The notes under the pieces were generated by a model, which had not been told where the DNA came from, did not search any database, and saw only the letters and a program-made list of their open reading frames with translations. A stretch of DNA of 64,000 nt from Gongronella butleri (Eukaryota; Mucoromycota; Mucoromycetes; Mucorales; Cunninghamellaceae). Of the stretch, positions 33,200-45,250 are shown one piece after another (the first letter of the stretch is position 1; every line of letters begins with the position of its first letter). The stretch lies in contig JAIWZP010000008.1 in NCBI GenBank assembly GCA_025201375.1, positions 372,001 to 436,000 of the forward strand, written 5' to 3'. The position numbers were made by a program, and so were the translations under genes.

Positions 33200-34438
33200 T
33201 TACGCCTTGAGATGGCGTGCGTGGTGCTGGATGTGATCGGCCACAAAAGTGGAAATGAAGAAGTAGCTGTGATCATAGCCATCCTGGCGGCGGATGGTCC
33301 ACTGGTCCTTTTGACGGGCGGCGGCGACTGCGTCCTCGAGCGCGTCGATCTTGAGCTCGCGCTCTAAAAAGTTGTCGGCTGTGCCCTATGAGTACAAAAA
33401 AAAAAGAAAGGTTTGTTTCGACCTCCCCCCCCCATGAAATTGCCTTTTTCTTACGACATCGACCAAGACGGTGGTGCCTAGAGGTTTGCCGTCCTTGAGC
33501 AGGGCGACAGTGTCATACTGTGGCCATTCATCCTCAGCTGCGAGGTAGTTGGAGAACGCCTTTTGACCCCAGGGGCAATTGATCGGGTTGGCAATGGGTG
33601 CAAACGCCGAGACCGACTTGTATGCGTCGCGGTTCTTCAAGTAGATCGTCAATGCGCCATGGCCGCCCTATGAATTCCAAAAAGAACCGAAAAAAACGCG
33701 TTAGACGTGCATCGATGAGAATTTACAAGCTTGATTTACCATGGAGTGGCCCATGATTGACACACGCGACCCGTCCTATTGAGAGAAAAAAAACATGGAG
33801 GGTGAGAACACGCGCAGCACTTTATGAAATTGTCATATCGGGCAACAAAGTGGGGGGGGGGGTTTTTTTGTGAGTGCTGGGGCAAAACGCGAACGGACGC
33901 GTGTTTTTCCGCGCTGCACCATTGCGGCGTAATATCTCTGATCTCTGAGGCGAACTTACAATGGGCAATTGGGCGACGACCTGTGGCAATTCCTTGGTGA
34001 CATAGGCGTACATGCGGTAATGCTTGGCCCATTTGGGGTTGGTGGCGTCCAAGTAGAATCCTGCGCCGGTGCCGAAGTCCCACGAATCGCTGTCGCCTTC
34101 AATGGTCACACCGCCTTTTTTTTTTTAAAAAAAAAATAAGGATAAGCACGCCATGGGTTGATTTTTTTTAATCATGTTTGCTCCTTACGTGGCGATGTAT
34201 CGGGCGCAATGAGGGCAATGCCTTGTTTAGCGGCCTCGGCCATGGCACCGCTCTTTTGGATAAAGTTGTCCTCGGTGCAGGTGAGGCCAGACAAAAAGTA
34301 GATGGCGGGGACGGGACCCTCCTCGGCCTCTTTGGGCAAAAACACGTTGAAACGCATAGTGCAGGCCAATTCGGCCGAAGTGTGCTCATACTTTACGACC
34401 TGGCCGCCAAACGTCTTGTTGCTCGACACTTGTTGCAT
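33200..34438 (-). CDS. S-formylglutathione hydrolase (esterase D)
   Basis: Five exons: 34438-34189, 34114-33960, 33775-33740, 33667-33455, 33385-33200; 279 residues, normal family length. It hydrolyses S-formylglutathione to formate and glutathione, the second step of glutathione-dependent formaldehyde removal in the cytosol. Seen: the oxyanion/cap segment [37 protein letters not shown], the nucleophile motif SIMGHSMGGHGAL with Ser146, the acid in VLVDVGTADNFL (Asp217), and the base in DGYDHSYFF (His257). The serine elbow is split by an intron after GHSM, a 36-base exon. Start is the first ATG of [12 protein letters not shown]. Confidence 0.95.
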
Positions 34439-34689
34439 AATTGCTCTGAATAAAAAAATAAAAAAAGCGCGAAACAGAAGAATAAAAAGCTTAAAATTGG
34501 TTTCCGGCACCTCCAAAAAATCCAAAGTGCGGGGCGGGCGGCATCTCAATTCTAGCGGGATGAAATGAGGTGTCATCTCCACTTTTTGGTTTCAAATTCG
34601 CTTTTCTTTTTCTTTTTCTTCTTTTCTTTTTTGCAGCCTCTTGTTTTTTTCTTTTCTTTTCTTTTCTTTTTGTTTGTTTCCCTTTTGCC
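34439..34689. promoter_or_regulatory. Divergent promoter region
   Basis: 251 bases between the S-formylglutathione hydrolase start and the start of the proline-rich gene. The plus-strand half is a long TTTTC pyrimidine tract (34603-34683), typical of the start regions in this window. Confidence 0.4.
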
Positions 34690-36589
34690 ATGTCGACGGC
34701 ACTACCTTCCTCCACGCAAGACAAGGGCGCCAGTCATGGCTGGCCCGCGCCGCCTGTGCGATCCAAGGTAAAACGAGGATAAAACAACACAAAAAGTGCT
34801 TAACATGTCGCGTTTTGTGCTTTTTTTCCTATTTTGCAGGATTTGGGGTTCGATTCTTCGGCACCGAGAAGGCCGCGGGCACCTCCTGGGCCACCTTCAC
34901 GAGGAACGAGCGTGGCGGACGTGCCATCGAGCGAGATCGATAGCGTAGAGTGGGTTATTAGCAGTGTACAGACGGCGCCGCCCAGCGAGGACGCGCACCC
35001 GTCATGGTCGTCCATGCACCCGTCGCCCCGTGTGACGTCGCCCACGCAGCAGCAAAGACCGGCCGCGTCACGCTCGCGCCACGCATCGTCACAATATCAA
35101 CAGCAGCCAATGTCGCCATCTGCACCGCCAACACCATCTCAGCAGCATCCGTATCAGCAGCAATCATACCCATCCCCTGCCGCAGCATCGCGACCACGCC
35201 AACCACGCGCCGATCCGCCGTCCAACAATGGCTGGGTAGAGCCGTCGCCAGCCAATTTGACCACCCAGGAGATGCTTTTGTCCACATCGCGCACTGCCAC
35301 GTCCTCTGCTACCTCTTCTCCAGCCAACCAGCATGTATCCTACGCGCGCGCTGTCAATCCCATGGTAAATTTTACATTGGAGCGAGAAAATCCGTTTTAC
35401 CCCAAAACGTGGCGCGTATTCATCCTTTTTATTTTTTTATTTTTTTTTTTGTTCCTCCCTCTTTTTTTTTCCACTTTTTTTTTCCCCCCTCTACTGCGAT
35501 TGATTGTAGCGAGGCAAGTCTGGACAATCGCGACCAGTGTCGACAAGCCAGAGGTGGGCGGCGGCGGAACCGACTCACACGCCCAATTCGTTTTGGATGG
35601 AGGCTCCTCCTGGCGCGTCTCCAGCGCCGACGCCACCGCCACCGCCATCCAGCCAGTATCGAACCACATTCTCGCGCCCCGTTGCTCCGCCGCCGCCGGC
35701 ACCATCACCGGCACCAGCGTCATGGTCTTCAATAGCTCCGCAACCGCCATTTTCACGTCGTGTCGCGCCACAGACGCCAATGGACACGTCGATGCGCGGT
35801 CCACGCGTGTCGCCTGCGCCCCCATCGAGCAGCAAGGGCAAGATGCCAGAGTCGAATGGGTGGGTGAATCCATGCGTGTGGAAGTCGCTGGTGAAACCGG
35901 CGGAACCAGAGTCTTTTGTGTACACGTTGGATACGGCGACGGACCAATGGGTCAAGACACCCACAGGCGCTTCTGCGAGCAGCGCCATGGATCACCCGCG
36001 CGATATGTCATCGTCGATCCACCAGAAACATCGCATTCCCAAGAAATCGCCGACGCCCATCATGATTGCCGCCACCATGGCCATGCCCGGTCCCGCATCC
36101 TCCACGAGCAAGCCTGCTGCTGCACCTCGCAACTCCTCCAGACACCTAAGGCCCCAGGGCCTGGAAAAGAAGCGCGCTTCCAACACGACACTTGGCGCGC
36201 TGTCCCTAGAAGACATCCAGCCCGAGAACGAGCAAGAGAAGGCGTTTCCAGAACAAACCAACGACAGCGACGACGACGATGACGCGCCAATGGTGCTCGA
36301 CCACCATCCGAGACTTCATGCGTGGTGGCGCGGCGAGGAATTGCCGCCTTATCCCCGCACACGCCTCAACACGGCGCGCATCCAGCCAGTCCACATGGCA
36401 CGCGCCGATAACGACCGGTTTGCCGCACAACATGACAAGTCCATTGACGCCTGGCCACGCACCTTTCTGTCCGACACGTCCGCCAATCTGTATACCCACG
36501 CCAAGTTTGTCCCGCCGCCCGTCAGCGAGTGGCTCATGGCAAACAAGCCAAAAGGAATCAAGAATAAGGGCAAACAGCGAGCTTCCTAA
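34690..36589 (+). CDS. Proline/serine/glutamine-rich disordered protein, unknown
   Basis: Three exons: 34690-34767, 34840-35364, 35510-36589; 560 residues with in-frame joins. Almost the whole chain is predicted disordered: Ser/Pro/Gln-rich to residue 200, Pro-rich (PTPPPPPSS) to 280, then an ordered patch ESNGWVNPCVWKSLVKPAEP and YTLDTATDQWVKT. Acidic NDSDDDDDAPM precedes a C-terminal aromatic segment HPRLHAWWRGEELPPYPRTR and FVPPPVSEWLMANKP that may be a short binding motif set. SNNGWVEPSP and ESNGWVNP repeat an NGWV core. No family recognised. Confidence 0.7.
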
Positions 36590-36998
36590 ATTCCTTTTTC
36601 CGCCCAACTTTTTTCTTTTTTTTTTTTTTTTTTTTTGTTTTTGCATCTCATTCATCGTCTCCCTTAATCCAATGGCAAAATAAAGGGTCGTGTCATCATC
36701 TCTCTCTTTTTTTTTTAGTATGAGCGTGTGTGCGAGGAGGGAAAGATGATTTCGTACAAGAAAAAAAAAAGATAAACGAGTGAGGAAAAAAAAAAAAGAG
36801 ACCAATGTAAAAAAAAAATATAATGGATAAAAAAATGACTATGTACACAACAAGCGAGTAGACAAAAAAAAAAAAAAAAATAGGGAGAACGAGGGGATGG
36901 GGTCTGGAAGTGAGGGAATGATCAAGAGAAGAGGGGAGGAAATGGGGGAGACGCGTCTTTTTTTTTGGATCCAATTTAGGCGAATTTGGGGGGGGGGG
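36590..36998. other. Convergent 3' flanks with homopolymers
   Basis: 409 bases between convergent stops. T22 at 36616, AATAAA at 36680 for the plus-strand gene, several A/T runs, and a G10 run at about 36990 directly beside the PP4R3 stop. No gene. Confidence 0.5.
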
Positions 36999-39900
36999 TT
37001 AATTGTCATTTTTGGGTTCTTCGTGGTCGTCTGGGGACTTTTCGGTCATTTGCTTTGTCTTGCGCTGATGTGAGCTGACGAGCGCGGGTGGGGTCAATTT
37101 GAACGAGATGGCGCCAGTCGTTGTTTGTGTTGCGGCGGCAGCGGCGGCGGCGGCGCGTGTGGATGCACGTGTGGACCTGGGCGACGGCGCGTCCTTTGGC
37201 TTGTCGTCCTCGGGTTTGTCATTTTTGTCGTTTTCCTTGTTCGCCTGCTGCTGCTTTGTGGTTGTCGTTGCGGTGGTGCGGCGTAGCCGTGTGGGCGAGG
37301 CGCGCAGACGCGGCGACAGCTTAATGGTCACGACGTGGTTGGCCTCCTGAGCATCAGACGCCATGTCCACATCCGCTGGCTCCTTGTCCTTTTCTTCCTC
37401 GGCACCATCCACGTCCATGGACGCGTCGGCCGCGTCTTGAACCGTGTCCTGTGGCGGCGACAGCACAGCCTTGGTCTTTTTCGCTGCCGATGACGATGCC
37501 TTGGCTGCAAGCACGTCGTCATCATCGTCGTCGTCATCATCCTCCAGCTTGCGCTTCAATGGAGGGGGAGGCGGCGGGCCCACGAACGCACCAGGAGGCG
37601 ACGACATGGACGATGCCGCGACTTCTGCGGCCTCCATGGAAGGAACAGTGATGGTTTCAGCCACCGGCTCCGCGACAATCTCTTCCATTTGCTCCGTGGC
37701 CTTGCTCGCCTCGCGATGTTCGTCGTCGTCACTGTCAAAGGAGTCGAGCGCCGTGTGATATTGGTCGTCGTCATCGTCCGACTCGTTGAAGTACCGTTCT
37801 TCACTCGCACGCGACTTTTCCTCGTGGTCCTTGAGCCAATCCTTGGTCGCGTCACTGGAAAATTGAAAAAAAGAAAAAAAAAAAGTGAGCAAAAACGCAT
37901 AAAAAGACCAAAACGTCCCCTCAAAAAAAAAGATGGGCCATGAAAAAAAAATCTTACGCGTCTTGATCAGGCGTCGGCGATGAATGCGCAGAGCCAAGCT
38001 CATTGTTCAGGTTCGCATACGCCTTTCGCAGATCTTGGCACGTCGGCACGTACGTCACCGTGTCCAGCACGTGGCCAAAATTGTCGACGAGGTGCGTGAT
38101 CAGTAATGTGGATATATCCTAATTAAAAAAAAAAAAAAAGGCCATGTCAGCTGATCAAGCACTCCCTTTTTTTTTTTTTTTTTTGTCGTCTCTTTACCTT
38201 GGCCTTGCTTATATAGTCAATCAGCTCCAAAAACGCGGAATTCAGCAGATTGTTGCGCTGGTCCGTGTCGAGGAACACGCGGATCGTTGGCTCAAACACC
38301 TGGTGCTTGATCAGTTGTCGAATGTAAAAGTCATCGTTTGTGCCCACCACCGTGCGGAAGAAGCGCAGCACCGCTAAAAAAGAAAAAAAAAAAAGTGAGC
38401 ATCAAAAAAAGGGGGGGATATGCGACGTGTCGCGTATTTTTTTTTTTTTTTTTTGCTTTTTTTTTGTTGTTTCTTACTCAATTTGATATAAGTAAAAGGG
38501 CAGCGGTACAACTGGATGATTTTGACAAAGACTTCCGAGTGGATGAGCTGCTGGCGCATGCGGAACGAGTGCTGTTTGACGCAGAAACACAAAAATTCGA
38601 GCAAATACGCATACACTTCGGCCGTGTCGTGATCAATGCGCAACGGGGTAACGGGGCCCATGAGTCCAATCGGCTGCTCATCGAGCGCCTTGAATGGGTC
38701 AAACAGGCATCCCACGTAGTGGTCATAAAACGCAATCAGCAAGTCATTCACCTCGCCCGTCTGTTTGCGCAGGATCTACAAAGAAAAAAATAAAGAGAGA
38801 GATCAAAAACACCGCTCTTTTCTTTTTTTTTTTTTTTTTTTACTTCTTTTGCTTTTACCTCGGACGAGAACGCGCCAGGAAGCTGTGTGGGGCTCTCGAG
38901 CAGCATCTTGAGGACCTCAAAATACTGGATTTTCAATCCCGGGTCCTTGACAGCGACGAATTGCTTGAGCATGCGTGCCATGAGGTCTGTAGGCGCGTCG
39001 GCAGGCTGATCGGGCTTGCGCTCGTCCATCTGCTTCAGCAATGTGCTGCGTGTCAGCGACACATCCGCCTCCACAAGAGCGCTCAGCGCATTCACGCCCG
39101 CCGTGCGCAGCCATTCCACAGGCGATGCCATCGCCACCTCAAAGACATCAAATAAGCCATGCGTCACCAGCGTTCTGTTGCAAAAAAAAAAAAAAAAAAA
39201 AAAGTGAGAGGGAGGCATGAGAAAAGACGCGTTTTTCTCGAATTTTTTCTTTTTACCGAAAAAGCGCAGTGCGCTGCGCGACCTGGAGTCCCTTGGAGAT
39301 GGCAATGAGCTGGAGGACGCATTCGGCAACCTTTATCTTTTGCTCATCGGTCGTGGTGGGCTGCTTCAGCAGTGTGAACAGACACGCAAGGTAAACATGG
39401 TCGTTGCGGATGTGATCGATGATATCCATTTGCGATACTAGCGTAAAGTGCTGCAGCGTCGCCGCAAGCTCCTCGCTCAGGTATCGCGCAAGGATCACGT
39501 CCTTTAAATATTGCAATCGGAACGTCTCGCGAATCTTGGTCATCACTTGCTCGTTGTTTAGCGGCACAACCTAGGGAAAAGAAGAAAAAATGAGCCATCC
39601 TGTCCCTTTTTTTCTTTCTTTCGTTCTTGGCCATACCAGTTCCATGTTGGCCTGCGCAAGCAGCACCTCGCGGTAATTGGCCTTTTCATGCGGCCGGTCC
39701 GGCTTGTCTAAAGCGAAAAAATAAGAAAAAAGATCAATTTCACGCCGTGTTTTGTGATCAATGGTTGTAAAAAAAAAAAAAGTCGTACATTCGAGCATGC
39801 CGGCGACGTTCATGATGTGTTCGTCCTTGATGATTGTCTCGACGAGCTTGTTGCTGTTGAACATGACTAGTAAAAAATAAAATAAAATAAAATAAAACGT

Positions 39901-40747
39901 TGAGTTTCAGCACCACAAAGGCCAATGGACGAAGCATTACTTAATGATTTCATAATGGTATACAAGGTGTGGAGATCTTCAGTACTTTCGAGGTCCTCGC
40001 AGGACTCAAATAGGTTGACGAGCTTGGGGAGATAATCCGAGTCGAGGATGTAGGCGGCAATCTTTTCCTTTTCATCAATGGTCACCACGTTTTGGAGGAG
40101 AGTGGCGATTTGCGCGAGGTTGCCGAGCTCCGGAGCGGGCAGCGTCGTGGTCTTTGCCGCAGGGTCGTCGGCATAATCGTCGTCGTCGTCTGTGGACCCG
40201 TCGGCAAGTGTTTTCATCAACACCTCTTGCTTGCCCTGGATCCGCTGCCAAATCTCGTCGCAATCCTTGGGCTCCTGGAAACTCAGTGCAAATTCGTCCC
40301 TATTGTCGTCCGTCCATAGAATCAGCGTGTCTACAATCGCCCAAAAAAAAACAAGGGGAAAGTGGGTCAAATGCGCCTTTTTTTTATCTTTTCGCTTTCA
40401 ACGACTTCAGGTTTTTTTTTTTTTTTTACCTTCTTGGCGTGTATATTCAATATCCAGCGACACCTTGCTGGCAACGAGGTTCGTATTGTCCACCTCGGAT
40501 CGAACAATGAACTCGTCTGGATCGGCATCGGTGCCCTAATGGAAGAAAAAAAAAAAAACAGAAAACAAGGTCAGACCCTCCATACAATTTTAAAAAAAAG
40601 GGCACTTGCATCCATGTAGACACAATAGCCGGTGCCTCGGTCGTCCCACTGGCCCTCGTGCGTCAGCCAAAACAGCTTGACACGGGCCTGGATGGGCGGA
40701 GACAGCGTCGGCGTCGGGTCGCCCAGGGTCGCATCTGTAGTTTGCAT
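36999..40747 (-). CDS. Serine/threonine-protein phosphatase 4 regulatory subunit 3 (SMEK/Psy2/Falafel family)
   Basis: Eleven exons in coding order: 40747-40610, 40535-40430, 40330-39941, 39866-39789, 39707-39637, 39570-39257, 39174-38859, 38775-38478, 38373-38198, 38118-37958, 37854-36999; 967 residues. The N-terminal EVH1/PH-like domain (RVKLFWLTHEGQWDDRGTGY ... FALSFQEPKDCDEIWQRI) is followed by the SMK-1 and armadillo region (YLPKLVNLFESCEDLES, YLKDVILARYLSEELAATLQ, GLFDVFEVAMASPVEWLRTA, CFCVKQHSFRMRQQ, VLRFFRTVVGTNDDFYIRQL). The C-terminal 300 residues are disordered, acidic then basic, as in the family. PP4R3 targets PP4 in DNA-damage and other responses. Intron 1 has a GC donor (GATGCAAGT, 40609-40536). 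Confidence 0.93.
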
Positions 40748-41097
40748 GTTCAAACAATGTGAAGAAAGGGGGAAGGAGCGGGAGAGGGGCGGCGTCTAGG
40801 GAACAACAGACGAAGGGCTACAAAAGAAAACCAAGAAGAAAGAAGAAAAAGAAGAAAAAGAAAAAGAAAAAGAAGAAAAAAGGGAGCAACAAACAGAAGG
40901 GGGCAGTCGACGAGGGGAACAAGAGTGAAAGAAAAAGGAAACAAAAAGCAAAAAGAAAAAAAAACAATATACAGACGATTCGCCATCGCTGATTGGCTGG
41001 CAGCCAAAAAAAGATCAACCCGCAAAAAGAAGAAAAAAGAGGGGGCGCGTTTTTTTTTTCTGATTGCTTTCTTTATCTTTTAACGGGCGCCGCGACA
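40748..41097. other. Purine-rich upstream region of PP4R3
   Basis: 350 bases, of which 40820-40965 is an almost pure GAAA/GAAG purine tract on the plus strand (pyrimidine tract upstream of the PP4R3 start on its own strand). Such strand-biased tracts precede most start codons here. Confidence 0.55.
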
Positions 41098-42088
41098 ATG
41101 GCCGCAAACGCCAGCGAGTGGACTACGCGTTTCACAAGCAAGACACTCAAATCATCAAACGTGTCAACGAAAAAGATTAAAAAACAAAAAAAGCTTACCC
41201 GGTCCCTGTATTTTCGCGTGTTTGACTTCCTGACCGCCCTGGACAAGCATGAAAACAGTTGCCTACAAGACCCTGCTCAATGGTAATCGCTCAATTCGAC
41301 CCATGACGCGCGCAATTGCAGCTCATCTCTCGGTTTGATCGCAAGGAGCTTTAAAAGCACAGCGATCTATCTTCTCTTCACACACATCCCTTTGTTCAAC
41401 CGTCATGCAACCCATCCCGGCCGATTGCAACCCACCCAACGCGACAAGAGGCCAAAAAGTCCCAAAAAAAAAAGTGGAAAAACACAACAAAAAAACTTCT
41501 GTTTTCGTGCGCCATTCCTCGTTTTGCAGGACAATTGCCTTTTGTGACTACATTGGCTACCTTGTGGAACACACTCTCATGCATGTCGCGCAAGCCCACG
41601 CGGACCACCTCTGCGGAGGCGACCTTTTGACGCGCACTGACCCACAGCAGGTTGGCATAACCTGCAATCTGCTAGGGTCTGCGCAATACATCTTTTGCAA
41701 TGTACGCGTCCTCGATAGGGCAGAAGTTTCTCCTCCATATGATATGCTGTCCATCCAGGAACACAAGTGGCTGTGCGGCGCGCTACGTAAATGGCAATGG
41801 TACAATTTCTGCCTTTTTTTTCATTTTTTTCATTTTTTCATTTTTTTGTGGCGCCAGGTCTCGTGGCTTTTTGTGCCCAACAGCGCGAATCTGCCACGAG
41901 CGTCGAACGTGTTGCCCAAGACGTCCACATCGTCGCACTTTGTGCCTTATCACCGAAATCGTGAGAAACCACCCTTGCGCTGCCCAAATGTCTGCAAGCA
42001 CACGCGTATGGGCATCCGCAAGAGTGCTACCTTCATGACCGTACGCCCGAGCACAAAATTGGAAGGGGGCATAATGCAACATTGCTAA
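41098..42088 (+). CDS. Possible gene of unknown function, structure unresolved
   Basis: Candidate coding segments: 41098-41280 (MAANASEWTTRFTSKTLKSS ... LTALDKHENSCLQDP) with a good donor (ATGGTAATC at about 41279) and an acceptor at about 41321; a segment after the TTTTGCAG acceptor at 41529 reading IAFCDYIGYLVEHTLMHVAQ; and one after the GCGCCAG acceptor near 41859. No single combination of frames and splice sites convinced me, and I do not recognise the protein. It could be a rapidly evolving gene or a decayed one. It shares its upstream region with PP4R3. Confidence 0.25.
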
Positions 42089-42299
42089 GCAGATTGATAG
42101 GAAACGACCGTGAAAAGCCCAAAAAAGAAAAAAAAACCCTTGAATAGGATGGCGACGAGACTTGACGGGCCGAAATAAATGTACATTCAAGCACTTCGAC
42201 CCTGTCTACTTGGGGATCCAGATGAGCGCGTGAAAACGCACGCAGTGTATGATTTTGACGCGTCTAACGGGGCAAGTTTGATAAAATCACGCGTATCGC

Positions 42300-43300
42300 G
42301 AGATTGAACTAGTTGAACTCTTGGAAACTTTGGGATCACGGAGAGCTTCGTGTCACCATTAGCTGTTCCAAATTTGGCCCCGATTGAATCATTTTCTTGA
42401 AAAGAGTGTGGCTGTATTTTTGGGGAAATCGACTTGTCGCTCTGCCAAACAAGCAATGTACCGTCGTGAAATGCATTGCAGCGTGAGCAGGTCACCTAGA
42501 AACCCTAGTGGGAACGCAATTTGCAGTGACCAAAACGTGTAGGGAGCCATGCTACAGACAAATCAAAATTAAGCTAGGTCGAGCCCTCGGATTGAAACTT
42601 AGAAAAACAGGTCTCCAGATTTGCTGCAAACTTGTACACAAGAGTAACGGAGTGAAGAAACCGCAAAAAATGCCAAAGCCGAGTGCGGTCCAACTGCCGG
42701 TTGGCGAGCTATCTGCGATTTTAGATTAAACTTTAAACGCGAATTGCGACTCAAGAACGCGTGATTTCGCGCGATCTGACGCGTCCATCAGCCAGTCATA
42801 CCCGAGACGCGTGAATTTGATAAGTGCTCGAAGCGGATACCACGGTGTTTGACGCCGTTTTGCGCGCGTCAAAAATCACTATACAAAAGGATTCGCACCA
42901 AATTCGTCCGAAAATCGTCGTTTTACATGGATCACGCATACCCCCGTACGCGCCAAGTCGTGCTCTTTCTGGTGGTTCTTTTTCCAAGCGCTGCCACCAA
43001 TTTTCGTCGAGTTAGCCTTGTTGCGAAAATTTCGACAAAAACGGGAATTGCGCCAAACCTAACCAATGTACCTTTGATTTTTATTGCATTGTTATCGGTT
43101 ATGAAGGCGACCTTACCCTGTGGTTGAATGGCGTGGCGATCTGAGGACTTAAAATCTTCTGCTTTAAAACCCCACGACTGTATCCCTTGGAAAATTGGCG
43201 ATTTTGAAACCCCTGATTGCTCGTCATTTAGTGCCTGCAGAGCTCTGAGCTGGGCTCATTTGAAAGAGAAACGTCTGAATAATAGGTCCATGAAGCGAAT
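42300..43300 (-). repeat. Dispersed repeat D, copy 2 (inverted)
   Basis: Reverse complement of this stretch aligns with 18860-19800 over its length, with anchors AAGTCCTCAGATC (at about 43140), GCAATAAAAATC (about 43080), ACTCGACGAAAATTGG (about 43005) and CAATTCGCGTTTAAAGTTTA (about 42735). MluI-type ACGCGT sites are conserved in position in several places although the surrounding sequence has drifted. Confidence 0.75.
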
Positions 43301-43800
43301 TTTCTTGTAGGCTGTGATCTCGTCGACAATTAGCCAAAATACAGAAAAAAGCACTAATTGTAATTTTTCGGCAAACACGTATGATAATGTACTTATTTTT
43401 TGTCGCAGAAGGCGACAAACAGGAGCTCATAGTATTTGCAGTGTAGGTGGTGGACGCCTCCTCGATTAGTTTTGGGCAACGCAGCCGTAAAATTCCAAAA
43501 CGCGCCCATTCAAGATTATCGGCATAATAATGCATCAAACTCTGTCAAATGGCCGCACTGTCCCTCATGACCATCAAAGGCGCTCGACGTGTGACACTCG
43601 AACAGCGCGTGACGACGTGTCTTTCCCGACCACAGCACTTTTTTTTTCGCTTTTTTGGCGTGTAAGACAATATTATTTTGAATTGATCCAGCGAGCCCTG
43701 CTTTTTCTCTTACCATGATCATCTCCGTGTGTCAAATCACGTTAATGATGTGAAACAAGCACTCCTTTAAGCGCGTTTTCCTCGTATACAGCGCACTCAT

Positions 43801-44336
43801 GCCAAATTTCTTAAATATGGCCTCCAACCTCTTTCACACGGCGCTTCCAATACCGAAGATTGACCTTGAAAGCTGCCGAGTAGCAGCACAGAGCATCCTG
43901 ATCTTCAGAGAGATCCACTTTTCTGCAAAATAGGTGTTGATTGCAACAAACACGATGAATCTTTGTATTTTATTTATTTTTCGGCTTACAATGGCTGCAG
44001 GCAACATGTAAGAATGATCTAAAGACACCGTCATCATCTTGCGCGTCATAAAATTCTTCAAAATCCATATTGGACAAAGAAATATTAGAAAACACCGATT
44101 GACACGATTCAAATGTGCACCTGAATGTATGTTCATGATCCACTGCATTCACCACTTTCAATGTTTTGTTCTTCTCGGTGAGATCATCTTAAACGAAAAA
44201 TGCATCATAATCGCATTTCATCTTTTCCAGGTAGTGGTGATAATCCACGAGTTGATGGATGAATGCAAGGTCGGGCTCATTCAGCTCATGCGCATGCGAA
44301 CCATCGTTCTCCACGAAACATACTAGCTTGGGTTCT
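43801..44336 (-). pseudogene. Possible decayed two-exon gene of unknown family
   Basis: Read on the minus strand from about 44336: MEEPKLVCFVENDGSHAHEL, then LAFIHQLVDYHHYLEKMKCD, one in-frame TAA (44190-44192), then in the same frame DDLTEKNKTLKVVNAVDHEH and MDFEEFYDAQDDDGVFRSFL. A GTAAGC donor near 44000 and an acceptor at about 43920 (CAGAAAAG) lead to DLSEDQDALCCYSAAFKVNL and a stop close to 43815. The amino-acid composition looks protein-like on both sides of the TAA, which suggests either one nonsense mutation or a very short unrecognised intron. No homologue recognised. Confidence 0.35.
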
Positions 44337-45250
44337 TCCATTCTCCAGCAACTTTGAAAGAAAAGAAGAAAAGCAGCGGCAACCAGCCCATTCTTTATTT
44401 CTTTATATGATGGACCACGAGTTAACGCTTGCGGATTATCAATTAAGCTTGTGCCCCCCCCCCTATTTTTTCTCAAATCTGGTCCCTCATCATAAAGTTA
44501 CCCAGTTTAGCCGTACATGCAATTGCGAAGCTAGAGTTTCACCCAAATCATGACAGCAAAAAAAAAGAAAAGAAAAGGAAAAGGAAAAGGGCGAGCGATG
44601 GGCGTGTGGGCACCAATGGCTCTCCAGAACCGAGCACCCTCTGCCTCTCGAAGCTGCTCGCCTTTCGTTCTTAACTGAGCAACTCGGCATCTACAGTATG
44701 GGCGATGCCTGTGCGCGCGACAAAAGCGCAAAAGGCATGAATCAAGATATTTTTACGACAAGGTCCCACTCTTAGTGGTCAATGGCCGATTTCAAACAAA
44801 AGGCGACCTTCTTCCTCGGTGCAGCATGGTCCACTTTTGTCGACTGAGCTCCTCGGCATCATTCGTTTGATGGCTTCGTCAGCAAAAATGGCGAAAAAAA
44901 AAAAGCAAAAATGTTAGAAAATGCATTATTTGTCGCGTATTTCTGCATTTAAATACGTAACTGCCTGACAGGCCGATCGTCCGCGGCCGATTCCATTCCA
45001 ATGATCCGGTGCGCAGACGTTTGAGTCATTGGTTTTGGATGTTGGGTGCCTTTTTTTTGCATTGTGGCAAAGTCCGACACTTTTTCCGGAGGCCGTGCAT
45101 TGAGCGCAGGGCCGCATGGGTGGTGGGGGAGGCGGAGTGCGTCAGGCCGGGGCACTTCGGGGATGCGTTTTAAGATTTTTGACAACCAGAGTCTCTTGTT
45201 TTTCACCTTTTTTTTCTTTGCTCCTTACACTCCCCTTTTTTCGCACAACT

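Larger units (their letters stand above)
42089..45250. other. Gene-poor region with inverted repeat D and a decayed gene
   Basis: 3.2 kb. 42300-43300 is repeat D in inverted orientation, and 43830-44340 carries a possible broken gene listed separately. The rest (43300-43830 and 44350-45200) has no supportable feature except A and GAAAA runs near 44560-44595 and the ferredoxin promoter. Confidence 0.45.

Noticed and set aside
40759..40992. Lysine-rich plus-strand frame
   Set aside because: Composition only; it comes from the purine tract upstream of PP4R3.
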